Translations under genes and position numbers: made by a program | Shown: in pieces, positions 23,301 through 36,106 of the stretch | How positions within the stretch are numbered: position 1 is the stretch's first letter | Layout: each line of letters opens with the position of its first letter | Source: Plectosphaerella cucumerina | Lineage: Eukaryota > Ascomycota > Sordariomycetes > Glomerellales > Plectosphaerellaceae | NCBI GenBank assembly: GCA_020746995.1 | Contig: JAGPXD010000005.1 | Coordinates: 2,728,001 to 2,792,000, forward strand | Length of the DNA: 64,000 nt | Reading direction: 5' to 3' | The notes under the pieces: generated by a model | What the model saw: the letters and a program-made list of their open reading frames with translations, nothing else | What the model was told of the DNA's origin: nothing | The model's database searches: none

Positions 23301-24281
23301 AGCAAATCATCAATCTCCGCTCCACACATCAGCCCTGCGTTTGTGGGCGCTGAACAGGCCGTGATGAGACGAGACATAACGATCCAACTGAGGGTATTTG
23401 AAATCATTAGCATCTAAATTCTACAGAGTCAAGACGACTTTATAACTTTGATTTCAATATGACGCACATCAATCTCAAAAAAACTCAATTGAAGATGCCC
23501 GGCATCAAATGTAGTGACGTTCGCTTACATAAGCTCACAACAGTCAATCTGTGGTTGACTCAGCATTGGAAGTCAAATCTCACGACAGCATCCCTCCTCA
23601 ATTCAACCTCAAGTCCCAATTACAGCACAGCGGCCGATATGGACGGACTTTCGCAGAGCCAAGCCTCGAAGACGCTTTCACTGCGCCTTGGTCGCGGGTG
23701 TCCTTCACGATGAGTCGCCACAAATTCTCCGGGTACAGCCAATCGCGGCCAACCGGACCTGTGGCCGCCGCTTTTGAATTCAGCTCTCAGCCCTACGGCA
23801 GGGCATCCGAGTCTTTGCCATTTTCCACTTTGACCTGAACCAACCCTGGACGGCCTGACTACTGTGCCCTGTCACGGTCACGACTCGGAGGTGGCCTTGA
23901 GTGATTCGACTGGCACAGGGGCCGGCTTGGCGACACCAACAGCAGCGGCCACGACCCCCAATTGATCTGAACCGAAATTGGACAGACCCTCTCTGGACCA
24001 GGCAACTGTGAAAGTGGACACCAAAACCGTACGGCGACCTATTGGGAGGCAGCATCGCGACAATGAACCAACTGCCAGAAGGGTCACAATTCGGTTGAGA
24101 GAAAGACTGCGCCGCAGGGCTGCATATGGCAGCTCTGAATACGGGGTCTGTTCGAGGGGCCCAACCCATATAACGACAGCCCGCGCCCGGTCGCGCTGCG
24201 ACATGCGTCCCACGATGGAGGGTTCTGCATTCTGCACTTGCTCGACAAGCGGCCTCCAGGACCACCACCCTCGTTATCAAA
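23301..24281. other. Intergenic; promoter region of the large membrane-protein gene
   Basis: No gene is recognisable. The half next to 24282 should hold the promoter of the plus-strand membrane-protein gene; CATATAACG at about 24168 is a possible TATA element about 110 bases before the start codon. Confidence 0.45.
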
Positions 24282-26777
24282 ATGCCGCCCCGACGGCAGG
24301 GCGCGCCGCCATCGTATGGCGCGCAGTCCGGAGGCACACACCCCTTCTTCGCCCACGGCCAGCCTCTGTACCCGGGCTCATTCCGTCCCCCTTTCGCCGC
24401 CATTATCCTCATTCTGCTCCTCATCACCCCCATGGGCATGACCGGTATGATGTGGCTGGCAACGACCGGTGAACAAACCGCCCTCACCAGAAAGGATTTG
24501 GACAACTACCACTGGTACGGGCCCGTCATCAGGGTGCTCGACGTCGTCGCCGCGCTCGTCTCGATCCCCCTCGTCTCAATGCTGCTATCCCGCGCAGCCG
24601 TTGCTTGCACGCAGCGTTCATCCAGGGACCAGACCCTGTCGCTAAGCCAGCTGGCCGCACTGGCCAACCGCAACTGGCTCACCTTGACGCTGCCATTCAC
24701 CTACCTCTCCCCCTTTTCGGTCGGAGCCTCCCTCCTTATTGTCCTGAGTAGGTCACGCATGCCTCTGACAACCGCGGGGGCTATTCCCTAACATCGCGAT
24801 TCACAGCCTTCATCAACATACCCCTTCGAGGAGTCCTTGTTCCTTTCGAGTCTCGTCCGACGCTCATCTGCGAGGGACAGAATTCCTTGCAGGGACCGTC
24901 AGCTGGCAAATGGTACCCAGCATGCGGTAACCAGACAACTATTGCCTGGGAGCCAATACCTGCAGAGCCTAATTACGAAGACTACTTTCTTGGTACTCTT
25001 CTTGCTGCGGATGACCCCGACCCCATCGTCCAGGCCATCGTACGAGGTTTAGAAACCGTACAGAGGATGGAATACTCCAATTACGGGGACGGAAGACCTG
25101 CCAGACTACCCTTCTGGCCGGACACACAAACATGGGAGTCATCGGTCTCCCCCGAAACCAACACCGGCTTGATTAGGCAGCATGCTCTTAGGTACAACTC
25201 CTCGGCGACATGCGAGGCCATCCATCCCGAAGACTTTCCCCGGCAATGCAACGACGAAGGTTCCGGGCCTGCAGCCTTCACTTCCAGCTTCGTCGCCGAG
25301 GGCCTTAATCTCCGGGTATGCGTTCCCTTTGATGGTAGCAAGCGTTTCGAGATGAATCGAGATGCCCAGGAGATCACCGAGTACATGTATCTGAGTGCAC
25401 GAGCACCAGCACGCGACCGCGAGGATGACGACTGGGACGAATATGACGACCGTGGCTACCTCTACGACGGTTACGATGACCACGACCTCGGAAATGCCAC
25501 GACCCGGTGTACCGCTACGACTACCAGGGGCTACTTCGAGTTGGGCAGCGACCACAGCCGCGGTGTACCATCTGATATTCTCAAGGAATGGCCCTCGGAT
25601 AGAGATATGCACGCACACTTCTCCGATTTCGGCACCTTCAGTTCCCTACTCACACGGGAGTAAGTTTTCACAGCTTCAGTCGGCCTACATATGGAGAAGG
25701 AGCTGACGAGACGCCAGAGTGGACGGCTATAACGTTGCCGGTGGCCAAGTCGGGCCCATGGTGAGAATCGCGCAGGCCTTTTTCGGCCCGGATTCGTACT
25801 TTTCGCGGGTCACGGAGCTTTACAACATTTCCAGGTCAACCACCACCCCACGCGCCCTCACTCGCCTCAACGTGCCCCTTCACGATTACGACTTCATCTA
25901 CGCAGACCAGATCACTCGCTCTGATTATAGACGGCTCGAAGTCAGCCAGAGCTTCCAGCAACCCAGACTGATGTCCAGCGTGACGGAGCTGCCACGCCAC
26001 GCGTTTGCAGACGCAGCGCTGAGTCTGATCAACGGGTTCGCAAGACCTGATATCGGCTCCATTGCCCTCTCTGCCGCCCTGCACGTCGCCAACGAGGCGT
26101 TCCTCACCTCCCTGCGCGGTGTAGGCCACCCTCACCGGGAAATCGCCCGCTATCGCGGCGACAACGCCTTGCTCCCGCGCAGCTCCCTCGCCACGTTCCT
26201 CGTGGCCCTGATCCTGCTGTGCATCCAAGTCGTGCTCATCGTCGCGCTTTGTGTATACATCAACTTCAAACCGACCTGGACAAAGTCGCTCGACGCGTTT
26301 GCCTTGATGAAGCTCGGCGCGCATCTCCAGGGACGACTCGAGTTCCCACCTCTGGGCAAGACCACCTACGCAGAGGACGAGAAGTTCTTGCGCAATGCGG
26401 ACGGACTCGTCGGTCTGGTGACGCATGAGCATCACGTTTCGGCGACGGGGGACGTGGAGCTGGCAAACATGCCACGGCAGCCGCAACAGGTCGCGGTGCC
26501 GTTGGGTGACAGAGGGACGACGCGGCAGACTATCGAGCCCATCCCTCCGCCACCGTTATATGTCGAGGACACCGATGCAGATGCCAATTCGGTCGACGAA
26601 AGGCCCCGCCATCGACGAGTCAGCCTTAGCAGCATTGGCCCGGCGGCTGAACCGCCGCCGTCGTACTACGGCAGCGAGGTGACGACCGAAGAGGTGCCCA
26701 AGGGGCCATATACCATCGCTGTGGGAGGAAGGGGGATACTTGATAGAGGCCTGTGGCAAAGGCATCGTCCGACGTAG
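24282..26777 (+). CDS. Large multi-pass membrane protein of unknown function, fungal
   Basis: Three exons, 24282-24747, 24807-25659 and 25718-26777, have introns of 59 and 58 nt (donors GTAGGT and GTAAGT, branches CTAAC and GCTGAC, acceptors CAG). They give 792 aa. A short proline-rich N-terminus precedes helices at about residues 38-60, 85-107 and 130-155. A large soluble segment of about 430 residues follows, with NxS/T sequons, scattered cysteines and an acidic Asp/Tyr patch (DREDDDWDEYDDRGYLYD). One strong helix (ATFLVALILLCIQVVLIVAL) lies at about 594-622, then a cytosolic tail with PPPPLY and PPPSYYG motifs. This topology, three helices, a long extracellular loop and one further helix, recurs in uncharacterised Sordariomycete membrane proteins. 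The PPxY-like tail motifs could bind WW-domain ubiquitin ligases (inference). No enzymatic motif is seen. Confidence 0.85.
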
Positions 26778-29700
26778 ACGCGAGGGCTGCAAAAACTGTG
26801 TGAAGATACCCAAAGAAGTAATAGTTAATCCTCACGTACGGAGCTAGGTCTTGTCCCGGCTGTCGCCTTGACTTGATGAGAGGTCGAGGCGACATCGAGC
26901 TTTGCAGGAAGGTGCTGTCGCAGCATATGGTCCGCCGGCCCTGATACACCAGGACAATCTGTCTGTCACCATTTGGGCCAGCCACCGTGTCGAAAGGTTA
27001 AGATGATTGCTCCCATAGGACTCTCGACGGTCCCCTCATTGGATCATCCTATATCTCTCACATGTCACTGCAAAAGTTCCTCCTCCCGCCCAAACCAGCA
27101 CTGGCCCGGCCTCAGCGAGCCGCCCCCGGGAAATTGGAGGAAGATTCACAACCGCGAAAGGCTGCCAGCAGGCGGTCTCAGGCGACGCCTCCCCCTGCTT
27201 CTCCGTCACTGTCACCGGTGCATCACCGACGTCAAACCGTTGCCCCCCGGCAGAGGAAACAAACAATGGGAGGGGCACCGCAAGGGTGGCGCATTGTTTG
27301 GGGGCCAGCACTGGAACGGGGATGCGCTGGCATGTTCCCGGCCGCGGCGGGGAATCGGAGGCGCAGCACTCTGGGCGCTAGAAGCCTGCGCGGTGGCACC
27401 GAAGCGTGAAGTGCGTGCCAGTGCGTGGCGCCATCGTGAGACGACGGGGCCGTTGACGTCGGCAGGCCGGTCGAGATGCTTTGTTCGACTGGCGGCGACT
27501 CATGGCGGGTGATGATCACGGGCGCAAAGGCAGTGAGTCGATGAGTTGAGTTTGCCCGATGACCCGATCAAAGCCATGACTCGGGCCGGTCCAGGTCCAA
27601 GAGCGAGAAATCATGTTTATGTTTTTCTGCCTTGCGTTGGAGGAAAGGCTGTTGTCATCCGATCTCTACTGCGGCCAGACCGATGGCAGATCCATTGTGA
27701 GGGCCGATCCCCATCTCACAAGAGGAGACGGCCCACGGCTGTTGCCCCGGTCTCCGGTCGGGCTTTTTCTAGCATTTTTAGCATTTGCAGTCTGTTTACT
27801 TACCACCACGGGCATTTGAAGATCCCATCTTGACGATCCGTCGCCTTGATCTGATGCTGCATTTCACCCGTCTTCCGACTTCTTTCCCGGAACCTCTCGT
27901 CGAACCCGATCTCGATAAGACAGGGGCGCTCCTTCCGAAGGTGCGTCCGGAAGTCATGGTCCCTGCCCAGGTTCAGCCAACAAGAGCCCACTGACAGGCT
28001 CCACACGGGCCGATCCCGAGCCAATGATCAGGCCAACGTTTAAAGACGGCGCCGTCGACTTCCTTATTCAAGCTTGTGCCGGCCACTATGATTGGCCCCG
28101 CCCCCCTTTCCCGCCTCTGCAGGGCACGCCGGGCTGCAAGGTACGCCCCCCCCTAGCGCGTTTCAGAGCCCTGGATTAGGGAGGTGGCTCCCTGGGGGGT
28201 GCCTGCCCTATAGGCTCCGAGCCGTCCGTCCCGCCGAGGTGGGTGGCCGCAGCGCATCGCCAGCTGGGGACTTTGGAGCGCGCGCCAGCGTTCGTTCCTC
28301 GTCGGGGCTGGGAGGACGTCGGGAGGGCACGAGGATGGGTCACGATGGGCGGATACCGAGTTCCCAGCCTCCTCCAGCCGCCTGGCCGATTTTCTCGTGA
28401 CCAGGTCACGGCAAGCTGGACGAGAGGGGACAAACGGCCGGGAAACCGTCCAAGGCGAGGCCAGGCGCCTGTTGGGAGCAACAGCGTTTGCGTGATTTTG
28501 GCAGTGGCGATCATAGTTTACAGCGTTTCGACGGAGGAAACATGCAGTGCGGCTGCTACCCTACGGCTGGCTCCCCGGGTGTCAGTCAGTCAGTCAGCCA
28601 GCCAGCCACCACACCACCACCGAGCAGGAGGGGTTACAAGTAAATTCGCCGAGATCAGATTTTTCTTCTTCTCCCGTCCGACCCCTCCATGACTGAGGCT
28701 TTTATTTTCGCCATTTTGTCATCATTGTGCCCTCGGCGGGCAGCAGCAGCAGCATGTCATCGTCGTGCCCTCCGTGGAGGGGCGACACGTGTGCCTGAGG
28801 CTTGGGACTACTGCACCACGGTGGGCACAGCGTGCGGCGGCCGTTGTACAAACGGTGCAGGCAAGGCAGGTCGGGCAACGGACGGCGGGCACCTGCGGGC
28901 GAAACGGACGGGCCCAGGGGAAGGAGCCAACCAGGCGAAGTGTGCCCCTGAGTCCGGTCGGTGCTAAAAATCAAGGTTCTTTCTGCCCTGACTCCTGCTT
29001 CCCCTCCATCACTTTGTGTGCATGTGCTGTGTGGTTGCTCCTTCCTGCTTGAAGGGGGAGTGGGAACGGAACAGCCAGCATCGTCCCGGGAAGGCGCACC
29101 CTCACCACACTGCCATCCACACTTGAGTGTTCCAAGGAAGAAAGCACGAGGTACCTGACAAGAGGTGGGGTCGGCTATTCTCGTGCCAAGACACACCGCT
29201 GTCGTTCCGCGTCACCCTCATTCCAGTGTGTCCTCGTCTTCATCCTCGCCCTCGTCCTCATCGCTGTCGCCCGCCCCCTCCGCCCCCATCCGCCCGCGCG
29301 AAAACTGCCGCCTGACTTTTACGAGTGCCATCCCTTGCGGCCAGTCGCGTCACGTCGGCCGACCCCTCAGACCCGGCGTCTCGCCCTGAGACCATATGTC
29401 GGGCGAATTGAGGGGACCGATTCCGACTTTTGCAAGTGACCTCTTGGACTGACCTCTTCCAGGACGAAGCGGACCCGACCGACCACTACTGAAGAAACGG
29501 ACGGGACGGATCCTTCACCCTCCGTAATCTGCCAGACTACCCTATCATTACGACAGCTTCCTCGAAGCCAAACCAACCGCCTGGAGCTTTGACTTTGACA
29601 TGTGGTGCTTGGACCCTGGGCGCAGCGATGGCAGCGCAGCGCCGTCGGAATAGAGCCAGCCAGGCCCCTCCTCCAATTTCGGCACTTGGACGGTTGGGCC

Positions 29701-31251
29701 TTTCGCAATCACCGGCTTCCCTGCCGCTGGACGCTTCCCCGGACCCTGGACACGATGTCCGCGGCGTGGCATCATTGGCATCACCCTGGCAATGCCAATA
29801 GTGTCAGCCGTTTGGGCGACATATTGGTGGCACGAGGCAAACAGCAGCCATCAATCAATGCTGTGCTGTCAGCTCACCGACCGTTCAGGTCAGCACACGC
29901 ACCTCCAGCATGGCAAGTGTCTGCTGGCCGATGGACACGACACCCGCCCCTCAGGCTGGGGGCCAATCGAAGCGGCAGCCCGATATGCAGGTACGGCAGC
30001 GGACAGGTACCTCGACACGGGCAGAAAACGAAGAAGCTGCACACCCTCTTCTCATCTGCATCTTCTTTTTCTTCCGTCATGCAAAGCCAGCTGGGCGGCT
30101 CCTGTTTGGCAGACAGCTGCTTTCACCAGGGCTGTCCCCCCTTTCTTCTCCCTCGTGCAGCCGCCCCCCCTCGAGGGAAAAAAGTTCAATAGCCGCCCCC
30201 TCTGTTCCCTCCCTCCCTCCCTCGAGAAGGAGGGGGGGCGGACAAGACGAGCGAACGGAGGCCAGCAGTCGTTGTCCGTCACAAACGCAATGCCGAGTCA
30301 TCGACCCGAGTGCCGTTGCTGGTGATGCACATGCTCTCTGACCACTTGTGCCGATGGTGCCCAGGGTCTAGACTGCGAGAAAAGGCGCAAGACGGATCCA
30401 TCGTCCAGCATGGCACCGTCACCAGGTCAGGCCGATGTCTCCTCTGCCAAGATTTGCCTGCCCGCCAGCTCGGTGCGCCAGACGGACCCTTCCCCTGCTT
30501 TTCGACCGTCCAAGACATCCAAGCCTCCCGGCGCGGGTGGGTGGGTGGATCGGAGTCGCGGACTGGCGTGCCTCGTTAGCGTGGACGGACGTGTGCGCGG
30601 CGGCCAGCCTGACGGACGGTCCACGGACGAGGGGTCAGCGGCCTGGACGAGCCCAGTTCCCAGAGGGGCTCCACGTCCAAGGAACTCCAGTGTCCAGGGC
30701 TCCACGCATATAACGTCAACCCCGGCCCTGGTGATCATGCCCCTTCCCCCCACCCTCTCTTCTCCCGCCTCCCTGGTTCACCCACATCACATCTTGCCCT
30801 TTTTTGCGCTTTCCGCCCTTCGGCCTTTCTGTTTTTTCACAAAACAACTTTCACTCCCTTTTGAACCCCGAGCTTGCTGAGCCTGCTGCATCCCTACCGT
30901 TTCGAGCCCTCCCTCCTCGATTCACTCCTTTCCAACAACAACCTCAGACAGATCCCCCTTCTCACTCACCCCGAGAAAGACCCTGTTTGTTTCCATTCAT
31001 TCATACAACACCCGTCACCAACCCGGCCCGCGTTCAACCTCGACGAACCCGACCGCCAGACGTGTCGCCCCTTCGAGTCACTGCAGAGTGCAAACTACTC
31101 ACGATCGACTCAACTTTCATTCATTTAGAGGTGCTCTGGTATCAGCATCCACGTTGAGAAGCATTTTCAAGCTCCTCTCCTTCCTCAACCCACCAGCTCG
31201 CAAGCCGGATATCACAGCAAAAATCAACACTCTCCTTTACACAGAACCAAC
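26778..31251. other. 4.5-kb interval; leader of the DUF1996 gene at its right end
   Basis: No gene is recognisable in 26.8-30.7 kb. From about 30730 to 31251 the sequence is strongly C/T-rich on the plus strand with few ATGs, the look of a long 5' leader of the highly expressed type. A CATATAACG at about 30707 could be its TATA element. A small CAGT/CAGC tetranucleotide run lies at about 28581-28607. Confidence 0.45.
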
Positions 31252-32819
31252 ATGAAGTTCACTACCGCTACCGTCGCCGCCTTTGCCGGCCTCGCCGCCG
31301 CCGCCAAGGACACTACCAACTGGGGTGTTCTCCGCTTCAACGGCAAGGAGATCATCAAGGGCCGCATCGACCCCATCGTCGCTCCCGGCAAGGTCGCCGA
31401 GCATGTCCACGCTGTCATGGGTGGCAGTGCCTTCACCAAGGACTCGACCGGCGAGTCTCAGGCCCAGTCCAAGTGCACCAACGCCCGCGTTCTCGAGGAC
31501 AGGAGCGCCTACTGGTTCCCCGCCCTGTACTTCCAGGATCCCGCCACCAAGGCCTTTGAGCCCGTCGACATCCACTACGTCAACGTATACTACTTGTGAG
31601 TTCTGCCACAGACCATCCCGCCTCGAATCTTGGTCCGCTAACACCTCCCCCCAGCTTCGATGCCACCAACGATGAGATGAAGGCCTTCCCCAAGGGACTC
31701 CAGCTCGTTGCCGGCGACGCCACCAAGCGTACGGCCCCCAGCTCCGGCGGTCGCCTGATTACTACTAGCAACTCGGACTTCGGAGAGCCCCAGCCCGTTC
31801 AGTGGACTTGCCCCCGCGATGGCAACAACTTTGACAACCCTCCCTCGTGGCCCACCGACTCGGACGGCTCTACCAGCGGCATTCGCGACCCCAACAACAA
31901 GGGCACCGGCGCTGGCTTCCCCGATGTGACCTGCGACGGCTTCGCCTCGCCCTTGCGCGCTGACGTCCACATGCCCTCGTGCTACAACCCCGAGGCCGGC
32001 CTGACCAACTACAAGTCCAACTCGGCCTACCCCAAGGCCGTCAGCGGCGGCAAGTTCGACTGCCCCGAGGGCTGGATCCACGTCCCCCACATGTTCTACG
32101 AGGTCTACTGGGATACTCCCAAGTTCAAGGGCCGCTGGACTGAGAACCAGGGCACCCAGCCCTTCGTCCTGTCCAACGGCGATGTCACCGGCTTCGCCTC
32201 CCACGCCGACTTCCTCGCCGCGTGGGACGAGGACGCGCTCCAGAACCTTATCGACAACTGTGACGCTCGCCACAGCGGCCTCCACACCTGCGCGGGCGTC
32301 ACCGACAACAACCAGAACGACTGCAAGGCCGAGAACCAGAACCAGGTCGATGAGATTATCAGCGGCGTCCTCTCCAAGCTGCCCGGCGACAGGCCCCTCG
32401 AGGGCTGGACCTACGGCGTCAACACCAAGCCCACCACCGACGTCGAGGAGGAGGTCAAGCCCGAGCCTGAGGTCAAGCCTACCACCTCTTCCGCCCAGTA
32501 CCAGGCTCCTGTCCAGACTACCCCTGCCGAGTCGACCACTGCCCAGCCTACCCCTACTCCTGCCGAGGTCGTTGTTGAGCAGGTCGAGGCCCAGGAGGAG
32601 CACGACGATGTCTACGACACGCCTGCCCCTGCTCCCACCCCCACTCCCGCGTCGCCGCCCGCTGGCAAGCCCCCGGGCAACCCCAGGGTCAAGACTGTCT
32701 GGGAGACTGTTACCGTTACGGCCACGGAGACTGCCGACTACGGCTACGCCACCCCCGACGTCAAGGCCGTCCGCCGCCACGTGCACAACCACGTCCGCCA
32801 CCGCCGCTCTCACTTCTAA
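31252..32819 (+). CDS. Secreted DUF1996 domain protein
   Basis: Two exons, 31252-31595 and 31655-32819, are joined over a 59-nt intron (donor GTGAGT, branch GCTAAC, acceptor CAG) and give 502 aa. The signal peptide is MKFTTATVAAFAGLAAAA. The mature part begins with the family hallmark WGVLRFNGKEIIKGRIDPI and HVHAVMGGSAF. It continues with further DUF1996 blocks, YWFPALYFQ, QWTCPRDG, CDGFASPLRADVHMPSCYN and CPEGWIHVPHMFYEVYW, ending near residue 380. The remainder is a Pro/Thr/Glu-rich linker, then KTVWETVTVTATET, a Ser/Thr-rich wall-protein-like motif, and a His/Arg tail (HVHNHVRHRRSHF). No GPI signal is seen. DUF1996 proteins are conserved secreted fungal proteins with no settled activity. 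The strong C-ending codon bias and pyrimidine-rich leader suggest high expression. Confidence 0.92.
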
Positions 32820-35800
32820 GCCTCCGTCTGTCGACTGGATGGAGGTTTCCGCGACTGGCGCTCAAGGGGCCCACGCGGACGCCTGATACCTGAACATACC
32901 TCTTCTTTGGACATGCTAGGGCTTCAGCGCGTATAAAAATTCTTTTTGAGCACGGAGCGGATGATTCCCCGGGACGCACTTGTGGAGTGGGCTCTCGATT
33001 TGTTTTTCTGTTTTGCAATTTTCTGGAGAGCGGCGGAGCAGACGACCGACCAGTCTGCCGGGAAGGGGTTGGAGAAGAGCAGCCGCCCGGAGACCGTCTC
33101 GCCTCCCGCGCGCTGACGACCGTCATGACAAAAAGGCACATACCCTACCAACCAAGCGAATGCATCATTTCACTCTTGACCCGCGAGCCCCGTGTTGTCG
33201 CACGATTCGAGGAAGAGCGGGATGGCGGACGAGGGGACAGTGAATGCCGTCGAGATCTCTGCGATGGTCGGAACGGCACGCCCACCCCGAGCCTTGTACA
33301 AAGGAAGAGGAAAGACGCCAGTCGCAAACAACCCTGCAAATACCTTTACTTTTCTTCTCTGCTCCCCTTTGGCGGCCCTCGGGGCTTGCTAAAAGGGAAT
33401 GCGATCAGCCGCGTGGCGCCCTCTCAATCGTTTCCGAGGGCGCGCCGGCACTTTTTTGGGATGGATTTTTCTTTCAGGGGTTCATCGGATCAGGATACAC
33501 AGGGCAAATATCGGGATATACCCCCAAGTTCTCTGTCCACCCCCCTTCATGGGCAAGCCTCGCAGGGGAGGCTTTGTAGAGAATTGAACTGGATACAGTC
33601 GTTATCATTATAGACATGTTTTGCTCTGCGTCTTTGCGGCTGATGTGATCTGCGTGTGAGGAAGTGAGTGGGTACAGATGTCTGATTAAGGTTGGATGAT
33701 CCCGTGGAGGAAACGAAACACGGGCGGCCGGGGGGTTCGTCTGGTGTTTGGATGGGCCGCGGGACGGGAGGGTGAAACCGCAGATGGCCAGGCAGGGATG
33801 CCGCGACACGAAACGGTTCGGTGCGACGTTGGAGGGAGGATGTCGGATGCCCGTTGGGGATCGTCAATTCGAGACGCTGCAATCATGGATTATTGTGAAA
33901 AGTGAATGGAGGTTCGATTTGGTTCAGGGGCGGGTTGGATTGCTTACATAACCCGCCCTCTTTTCCAGCCGTCGACTCGATCTGCCGAAGCTTTCTTTCT
34001 CTCCTTCTAATGTGCTTCGGCGTCTTCACTTTCATCGCCGCCAGAGACCCCTGGTCAGCGCAGGTTCATTTGCCAATTCGCTGACATGATTCCGACAGGC
34101 TGTGAGCGAGGCAGAATGTGCCACTCAGGGGGCAGCCGGGAGCCAAGTTAAGAGGCGGATGGTTGTGTTGGGCCGGGCACAGCAATGCTGCTGTCGTGGC
34201 GCAACCACCTCGAGCATGAGTGATCCTTGGCCGCAGGTCGCTCGTGGCACTTCTGGTCCATTTGGTCAGCACTTGAGCGTACAATATGGCTGTGTTTCTG
34301 CACCAAGGCCGAAGCTGTGTGTTCACAGGCCGTCCTGGCGACGTTTGACAGGCTGCATCAGCACGGCATCTTCAAGGATATGTAGCGAGGGCAGATCCCG
34401 GGGACAACGTTTCTCGCCGACCCTGGCTGAACCTATGTTCAACATCAAAATGGCGTCAGTGACGAGCCCATGGCTTTGCGAAACGGCATCTGGGCCACGG
34501 CCACAGGACTGCTTCACTACGTTGGGGATCCCGCTGACCCAGCCCGGCTGCTGCCGACGAGTAAAAGCGTGGTAACAGCGAATTCGACCGATCAATGCAG
34601 TGAAGAGAGAGGACTTCAGCAACGTCCCCTTGACTGCTCCCAGGGAAAGCATCTCGACCTTCCCCCTGATCTTCTCGCCGGCCACGGACGGCGACAGGAG
34701 GAGACCTCGGATCCCGTTCGTCCGCGAGAACTATCAATCAAACTCCCCGTATGCGGTGCTCATGACTCTCGTCGCCGCCGATTTCAAATCAATCTGCTTC
34801 GCCGCCGCCATCATGACCATCTGGAAGACCCTTTTGGCCGTCCTGTGGATCATCCCGTCGCCCCTCCGCCTCCTCAGCATTGCAGATAACTCGATCGCGA
34901 TCCCCTGGCTGCAAACGTTCCCGACTCTGCCCAGGACATCGCCGATATCAAGGTGCGGATGGTTCATCGCGACCGGCCCTTTCTGTCTGCTGCACGAGGT
35001 CGATGAATGAATGACATGACGATGAGGATTACGAGAGAGACGTCGGGGTAGTCCATCCAGCGCCTAAACCGGAGGTGGCGGAGACGACTCAGCAGGCGTT
35101 GCCTCTGGAATCGCATATGATGTCGGCTTGGTCAGGCAAGGGAACCTCGGAGTGGAAGGCGCGAGTGCTTGGGACCATGTCAGCGAAGCTAACGGCGTGT
35201 GGTAGACATGGAATGTACTAGCGGCCTGCGGAGATGACCTGGCTAGGGCAGCAATAGCAATGGTTCAGGAGACGGTTCATGTAGGAGCGTGCGATTCTGC
35301 CCCCCTCTTCCGGCGACTTCATGATCCTCATGGGCCCGCCTCGCATCGTCCGGCAGTTCACGAGACGCTGCGGGATCGTTGTCTGCTGGTGCGAGATGGG
35401 TCTCGTGACTAGGTACCTTTGGGCAAGACTATGACTGCTCTCTGTTCCATGGCCTGGAGGGCATGTGATGACTTCATCTTTGAGCGTACCTAGCTGTGAG
35501 GTGCCTGCCCATTGACTCAAGGCATCTGCCCAGGTCTTGGAAAGGTACCTGTAGGATTAGAAGTTACATGGGAAGGACCGCTACACTCCATGCCTGCCTC
35601 GTCAAGGGCACCTGCCGCACCCACTGCCATGACCCTTGCCTCACCAGGATCGTACCTTCCTGGTTGCCATTGAATCGAACAGGAGGCCTTTGCCTGACTG
35701 TGCCTAGGTACCATTCGATGAGGTATTTTCCCATGCATCCCAATGATGTACTCTACCTACATATCATGGTATGATACAGTACCCCCCCACCTACATGGAG

Positions 35801-36106
35801 CAGACCTGGGTACCTTGCCTGACTCATTGGACGTACCTTCCTTCTTGCAAGTACCTAGACGTTGAGGTTGCAGCAGGTGCCCATCACGATGGACCTTTTG
35901 GGGACGCACCTTCCAGGGAAACTCTTTCGCACCTTCCAACAATGTTCCATGGCAGCGTCCTGGTCACGAACCTGATTCCCCGCCACCCTCCCTCAAAACC
36001 ATCCTCTTCCCCCATCCATCAACCATCACACGCGAAGACTCGCCTCACCTCATCCACGTGCATCTGTGCACTCAGCCCATTCATCACCTAGCCACCTTTC
36101 TCCAAC
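32820..36106. other. 3.3-kb interval with no supportable gene
   Basis: The first few hundred bases should be the 3' UTR of the DUF1996 gene. Nothing recognisable is coded in 33.2-35.4 kb. From about 35410 to 35870 the sequence is crowded with TACCT/AGGTA words, and this block sits directly upstream of the zinc-finger gene. Confidence 0.45.

Noticed and set aside
31638..32813. 391-codon minus-strand frame
   Set aside because: Antisense of the DUF1996 gene, with low-complexity Gly/Val/Asp composition and no motif.
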